From the NCBI GenBank assembly GCA_020631735.1, contig CM036209.1, positions 7,911,451 to 7,975,450 of the forward strand: a stretch of DNA of 64,000 nucleotides, in the 5' to 3' direction. The notes under the pieces were generated by a model that worked only from the letters and a program-made list of their open reading frames with translations, made no database searches and was not told the DNA's origin. This DNA comes from Saccharum officinarum (lineage: Eukaryota; Streptophyta; Magnoliopsida; Poales; Poaceae). A program made the translations under genes and the position numbers. Positions 59,034 to 64,000 of this stretch are shown one piece after another. The first letter of the stretch is position 1, and the number at the start of each line of letters is the position of its first letter.

Positions 59034-59466
59034 CCACAGCACCAAGGTTGCAACTTGCTAGGAAATGAGCAGATTGCCGGGGAGAATGGAGCCGGCGAAG
59101 ATTTCAGATTCAGGAACTCTCTCTCTCTCCTCTGTTCTGTTTTTTTTTTTTTTTATCATTGTTCTGTTTTGTTTTGTGTGGTGGAAAACTGGAAAGGAGA
59201 GGAGCGGGGAGATGCCGAGCGGCGACTGGCAGGCATGGACTATGGCCTATGGGCCATGGCCTACGGCCCATTGGAGCTGAACAGTCGAGGGCTCGAGGCC
59301 TACGAGGCTACGACAGGAGTAGGAGTATCGTCCCTTTTTTTTTTGGACGTTTTCCATTTTTCCAATCGAGGAAGAAATTAGGAGTTGGAGTCAGCAGGTT
59401 TGTGCTTGACGGATTTAAAGGCGTGTTTTGGTTAGTGGCCTCGCAGGCAACCCAGCAACTCATCCT
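59034..59466 (-). promoter_or_regulatory. 5' flank of the protease gene
   Basis: Includes a homopolymer T run at about 59139-59155 and a cluster ggcctatgggccatggcctacggcccattgg near 59245-59275, with TGGGCC/GGCCCA site II-type motifs and an inverted CCAAT. No TATA box is evident. The promoter role is inferred from position only. Confidence 0.35.
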
Positions 59467-59711
59467 GGGGCCGGTTTAGTTGCAAAATTTTTTACAAAAT
59501 GATACTGTAGCAAATTTCGTTGTTATTTGATAATTAGTATCCAATCATGGTCTAATTAAGCTTAAAAGATTTGTCTCGTCCATTTCGTCTAAATTGTGTA
59601 ATTAGTTTTATTTTTTATCTATATTTAATGCTTCATGCATGCGTCCAAAAATTCGATATGACGGAAAATATTGAAAAATTTTGCAAAATTTTTTGCAACT
59701 AAACAGGGCCC
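59467..59711. mobile_element. MITE 1 of cluster
   Basis: Inverted ends gggcc(g)gtttagttgcaaaa and ttttgcaactaaacagggccc, with AT-rich subterminal aaaattttt blocks. Length is about 245 bp. It shares a gataattagt...ttagtttt core and aagatttgtctcgt with MITE 2. Confidence 0.7.
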
Positions 59712-59786
59712 TAGCCGCTAGACGACTGAACTGAAATGGATGACCTGAGGCTACAGCCTCGCCAGGCCGCACAACCAAACAGGCTT

Positions 59787-60029
59787 GGGGGTGTTTAGAT
59801 GTAAAAAAAAATTAGAATTTGGCTACTGTAGCACTTTCGTTTGTATTTGATAATTAGTGTTCAATCATGGACTAATTAGGTTCAAAAGATTTGTCTCGTG
59901 ATTTATAACCAAACTGTGCAGTTAGTTATTTTTTATCTATATTTAATGTTCCATGCATGTGTCCAAAAATTCGATGTGATGGAAAAAGAGTGTAAAAATT
60001 TGGAATTTGGAATGCATCTGAACCGGGCC
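59787..60029. mobile_element. MITE 2 of cluster
   Basis: Starts ggggtgtttagatgt and ends gcatctgaaccgggcc. It shares tttgtatttgataattagtg, aagatttgtctcgt and ttttttatctatatttaatg-type blocks with MITEs 1 and 4. Confidence 0.65.
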
Positions 60030-60113
60030 TTAGATGGTGAGCGTGAATCACTGAATCATAGAGCATGCAGGTGGCCAAGATACTATGAGTATTTTTTTGC
60101 AGACACGCAATCT

Positions 60114-60217
60114 CTTGTATACCGATGCAAACACAAGGAGAGTAAATTTTTCAGTTCAGAAGAAGCTTGTATACCAATGCAAACACAAGGAAAGTAAAAT
60201 TTTCAGTTCAGAAGAAG
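60114..60217. repeat. 52-bp tandem duplication
   Basis: Two units starting cttgtatacc(g/a)atgcaaac and ending cagttcagaagaag, with a few differences. Confidence 0.75.
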
Positions 60218-60228
60218 AATGAACATAG

Positions 60229-60440
60229 ACCTTGTTTAGATGCTAAAATTTTCCCCAAATTCCATTATGCAAAAAGAAGATTCTCCATCACATCAAAATG
60301 CCGGCACATGCATGGAGTACTAAATGTAGATGAAATCAAAAACTAATTGCACAGTTTTGTTGTACTTTACGAGACGAACGTTTTGAGCATAATTAGTCAA
60401 TGTTTGGACAATTTTTACCAAATAAAAACAAATGCTACAG
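60229..60440. mobile_element. MITE 3 of cluster, inverted, right end missing
   Basis: Starts gaccttgtttagatgctaaaa. Its interior is the reverse complement of the family core (gcacagttttg, gagacgaacgttttgagc). The distal terminus was not found. Confidence 0.5.
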
Positions 60441-60501
60441 ACATTCTTCAACTAATAATAAAACAAGGACTAATAAAGGTGAGATGAAACAGATCAACTA
60501 C

Positions 60502-60743
60502 GGCCATGTTTAGATGGTAAAATTATTTTGAAAAAGCACGGTAGCACTTTTCGTTTGTATTTGACAAACTTTGTCTAATCCTGGATTAACTAGGCTCAAA
60601 AGATTCGTATCGACATTTACAGACAAACTGTGCAATTAGTTATTTTTTTACCTACATTTAATACTCCATACATGTGCCGGCATATGTGATGTGACGGGGA
60701 ATCTTGAAAACTTTTTGAATTTTGGAGCCAACTAAACATGGCC
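60502..60743. mobile_element. MITE 4 of cluster
   Basis: Starts ggccatgtttagatgg and ends ccaactaaacatggcc, so the outer inverted repeat is exact for ggccatgttta. tac flanks both sides as a 3-bp TSD, and the family core is present. Confidence 0.75.
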
Positions 60744-60746
60744 TAC

Positions 60747-61570
60747 AGATACTTTGTTCCTGTCGTTACAGTTCACTAAAGACCATTTAATAAACTCTGA
60801 TTATCCCTATGTCCTTCATGTCCTCTATGTCCTTCATTCACACGTCAAGTAGCAAAGTACAGAAATAGCAAGATAATGAATCATATACCTCCTTGAGCCT
60901 ACAAATCCAAGATGTTTGATTATCCCTCTAGACCTGCACCGAACAGTTTTCTCAAGCCTCAAACAAAGTAGTACTACGGTTAGTGGTATCCTTCAACAGC
61001 TTAACACACAACAGAACTAATAAAACTGTTACATATATGTTAGAAAAAATATAGTAAATTCTAAAAATAACGCAAAAGTGAAAACCATCGAGCTATCAAT
61101 TAATTTGGTAAATTGTAATCGTCATTAATGATAATAGTCACTATATCTATATTATTTTCTAAATACACTTCTGCCATTATGAAATCTTCTGAGATCATGA
61201 CAACAAAACAAACCCTGGCTTGTTAAATCCACATCATGAAGAAACTAATGGCCCTTGTTATTATTATTACATCTTCACATCTAAATAAACACATAACATC
61301 ACATTATCCACATGCCCTTAAAACTGATTAGCGTATTTAATTTCTACGTGACATCAATATGCATTTCAAAGAAAAAAAACTGTCAAGACACACACGGGCA
61401 CAACTAGCTCTCAAGTCTCAAACAAAAACTGGCACAACTACGTCGTAGGAAGCAATGAATCTGCCATGACATGAGGACATGACAATTGCCAGTATATCAA
61501 ACCCACCGAGTAGATTCATTGCAACCAAATAAAAGGACACAATTGCAGAAAAGGAATGTGCCTCCGAATA
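60747..61570. other. Intergenic sequence, nothing recognised
   Basis: AT-rich sequence with no convincing exon, terminal repeat or RNA gene on either strand. Confidence 0.5.
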
Positions 61571-61582
61571 TTTATATGTGTA

Positions 61583-61606
61583 TGGGGTGGGGTGGGGTGG
61601 GGGGGC
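61583..61606. repeat. GGGGT microsatellite
   Basis: Repeated ggggt units ending in a G run. Confidence 0.8.
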
Positions 61607-61708
61607 TTCTAAAAGGTATTGCGAGGACTATTGTAAAGCGAAAGTACATACGTGGTATTAAAAATGCTCTTATATACTCATATATCAGTGGAGCAAACAT
61701 GGGCAACT

Positions 61709-61753
61709 TACTACTATTACTATTATTACTATTACTATTACTACCACCACCAT
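61709..61753. repeat. (CTA/TTA)n trinucleotide microsatellite
   Basis: Alternating ctattactattattac units passing into accaccacc. Confidence 0.8.
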
Positions 61754-61808
61754 ATATAGAGGCACACGCACCGAGACATGACAACACATGAGTCTCAAGT
61801 GCTAGCTA

Positions 61809-61925
61809 CTCCTTCCGTCTATAATAACTGTTGCTTTTGGTTTTCGTGTCTTAAGTTTGACTATTGTAGAAATGCGTGCAACATTTGTATCTCTAAATAA
61901 ATTTATTATGAAAATAGATTTAACG

Positions 61926-61999
<74 letters not shown>

Positions 62000-62050
62000 A
62001 AAGTTATTTCTCAGGAAGTAAAAACGATAGTTATTTAGGGACAGAGGGAG
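61809..62050. mobile_element. Stowaway MITE expanded by (TA)n
   Basis: Inverted ends ctccttccgtctataataactg and cgatagttatttagggacagagggag, flanked by the TA dinucleotide TSD at 61807-61808 and 62051-62052. The centre (about 61928-61996) is a long TA run. Confidence 0.85.
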
Positions 62051-63016
62051 TAGCGTTCACGCAGAATAAGAAATATCACCTGTAGTTAGTGGAGTTCTAG
62101 AAGCAAACAATCAGCTGAAAGGTCTTGATGGCTAGAGGGGGGTGAATAGCCTTTTAAAACTTTCTACAAAGACAAGCTAAACAAGTTTATCAATATAACA
62201 AATAGCGAGATACGAGTTTTGCTTAGCCTACGGGGTGTTTGCAAGCCACCTAACCAATTCACAATTCTAGTATTTACACTCAACCGCACAAGTCAAACCG
62301 AGAAGGTAACTACAACTACAACTAGCAAGCTACACAAAAGAGCTATTCTAGCAAAGCTAACTAGCTAGTAAAGATAACTAAGAAGGTAATGCGAAGTTGA
62401 GTTAGGAGAGTTTCACCGAGGGGTGAAGTATTGAGCCAACCAATATGATCAACAATGAATACCAAGATAACCGAACACCGAGATCAATCAATCACAATAT
62501 GAAAGTGATGACACGAAGATTTATCCTGATGTTCACGTGCTTGCCGGCACGCTAGTCCCCGTTGTGTCCCTCTTCACCACGTGGTTCGGTGGCTAATCGG
62601 TCTCACACCGAGCCTCTCAAAAGGCACCACAAGAACCTACCAAATGGTAAAAGGTTGCAATGACACGAGCAATTCACTAACGTTGCCTTTAACGTTTCGC
62701 CGAGGTAGGCACAAACCCCTCATAATCACCGGAGGTGGCCAAGAACAATCACCAACTCTTGCCAACTCCTCCAAGCTGCTCCAAGCCATCTAGGTGGCGG
62801 CAACCACCAAGAGAACACAAGAATCCCGCAGCAAATCAACCACTAAGTGCCAACTAGATGCAATCTCACAATGCAAATGCACTTGAATCACTCAATATCA
62901 CTTTGAATATGCAAAGAAGCAAGAGAGATGAGTGAGAGGGGAGTTGCTTAGCTCAAAGTGCTCACAAGTATGTCAAAAAAATGTTCGAGAGAGAGAGCCT
63001 TGAGCCGGCCAACGAG

Positions 63017-63024
63017 TATATATA
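63017..63024 (-). promoter_or_regulatory. TATA box of the right-hand LTR
   Basis: tatatata lies 50 bp downstream, in LTR orientation, of the palindrome array at 63075-63440. Confidence 0.6.
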
Positions 63025-63074
63025 GACGTACCCCTTCGAATAGAGCCGTTAGAAACTTAAACAGCCAAAATCGC

Positions 63075-63440
63075 GCTGACCGGACGCGCTGGTCCAACTG
63101 ACCAGACGCGCCGGTCGCGCAACGGCTAACTCGTGAAGCATTGACCGAACGCGCTGGTCCAAACGACCGGACACGCTGGTCACACAACGGCTAAGTCGCG
63201 AAGCACTGACCGAACGCGCTTGACGCGCTGACCGGACGCGCTGGAGAAATGACCATACGCCACAGTGCCAGCGTCTGGATAGAGTCCAGTAAGCTCCCTG
63301 AATGACCGGACGCGTCCGATCGACTGTGACCGGACGCGCTACGCGTCCGATCATCAACCTGAAACTCGCGCAGATGCTGAACAATGAACGGACGCGTCCG
63401 GTCATGCAAAGACCGCATCCGGTTCAGCGTCCGGTCACCT
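63075..63440 (-). promoter_or_regulatory. Palindrome-type array of the right-hand LTR
   Basis: Repeated gaccggacgcgctggtc, gaccggacgcgtccgatc and gcgtccggtcatg variants, the same theme as in the first Sirevirus but with a ctggtc half-site. It is again directly upstream of a TATA box. Confidence 0.7.
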
Positions 63441-64000
63441 CTGTGACCTCCGTTCGCCTCTGTTTCTTTTCTGGACTTCCAGCGTAGTGGAAAATAGTCG
63501 TTTTAATTCCTCAAAAACGCCTGAATCCCACCTCGCAATCTCGGCAGGAGGGAGAGAGGACCCCAAACCCTCTCTACCGCTCAAACTCCACCGCCTTCGC
63601 AAACGTGCTAACACCACCAAGTGATCTCGTCATGTGTGAGTGTGTTAGCATTTTCACAATCATTTTTCGAGGCGATATTAGTTCTATCCAAATGCATATG
63701 ATTATGAAATGCACACCTAGAGGCACTTAGGAGTCCAATAGCCGTGTCATTCCCCTCTTTATAGTACGGCTATCTATCCTATAATGTAACCACACCCACT
63801 AGGTGTCTTGGTTACTAAAACACAACCCTTAAGCATATACCTTTGCCTTGATCATGTAGGGTTGCGTCCAAATACAAGTGTGGCCATCATGATCACCATG
63901 TCCATCTTGCCACCAATCTTGGAATGTACTAATCCTCATATGCTATATACAACTTAGGCATAGGATTAGTACTTGGACATTGTCACTAATTACCAACACC

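Larger units (their letters stand above)
62116..64000 (-). mobile_element. Sirevirus LTR, minus strand, cut by the window edge
   Basis: It begins tgaaaggtcttgatggc, the inverse of a ...CA LTR end, and contains aggggggtgaatagcc, the inverse of the ATTCACCCCCCTCT motif near Sirevirus LTR 3' ends. At the edge, the minus strand reads GGTGTTGGTAATTAGTGACA, which aligns with the start of the other Sirevirus LTR (GGTGTTGGTTTCGGCAATTAATGACA, about 20 bp from its TG). Almost the whole LTR, about 1.9 kb, is therefore present. The body differs from 37957-39695, so it is another family. It may be a 3' LTR or a solo LTR. Confidence 0.75.

Overview
The window is nuclear DNA of a grass. It holds split plant genes with GT-AG introns buried in nested transposons: Sirevirus-type Copia elements, Tourist and Stowaway MITEs, tRNA-derived SINEs, a MULE and a small Helitron. 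The GACCGGACGCGTCCGGTC-type palindromes in the LTRs suggest the Andropogoneae (sorghum, sugarcane, Miscanthus group); that placement is inference. No bacterial, organellar, rRNA, functional tRNA or CRISPR sequence was seen.

Layout. (1) 1-16953, minus strand: nineteen exons of a UTP25/DEF homologue (nucleolar pre-rRNA processing), running off the left edge. Its introns carry MITEs, a SINE, a LINE tail and a complete 5.2 kb Copia element with 128-bp LTRs (6901-12076, TSD gtcta) in intron 7. (2) 17223-21741: a MULE 270 bp upstream of the UTP25 start codon, carrying a broken transposase gene and a captured histone H3 tail. (3) 21890-22062: start of a Helitron, cut by a 100-N gap at 22063-22162. 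(4) 22163-37272: a near-identical second copy of about 6961-22062 (rest of the Copia, UTP25 exons 1-7, MULE with H3 piece, Helitron). The sequence before the gap ends where the second copy continues into new sequence, so this is most simply two overlapping contigs that were not merged. (5) 37672-51770: a small plus-strand gene of unknown function whose coding exon is split by a 13.7 kb Sirevirus (37957-51652, TSD gatag). (6) 51930-55328: two related TTGCAACAT-rich elements and a decayed Copia gag. (7) 55967-59033, minus strand: a complete eight-exon gene for a CPBP (CAAX-type) intramembrane protease, probably plastid-targeted. (8) 59467-62050: MITE cluster, microsatellites and a Stowaway. (9) 62116-64000: almost all of another Sirevirus LTR, minus strand.

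If the second copy is an assembly overlap, the real locus has three host genes: UTP25 (minus), the Sirevirus-split gene (plus, divergent from UTP25), and the protease (minus). The rest is mobile DNA. All the large transposon reading frames carry disabling lesions.
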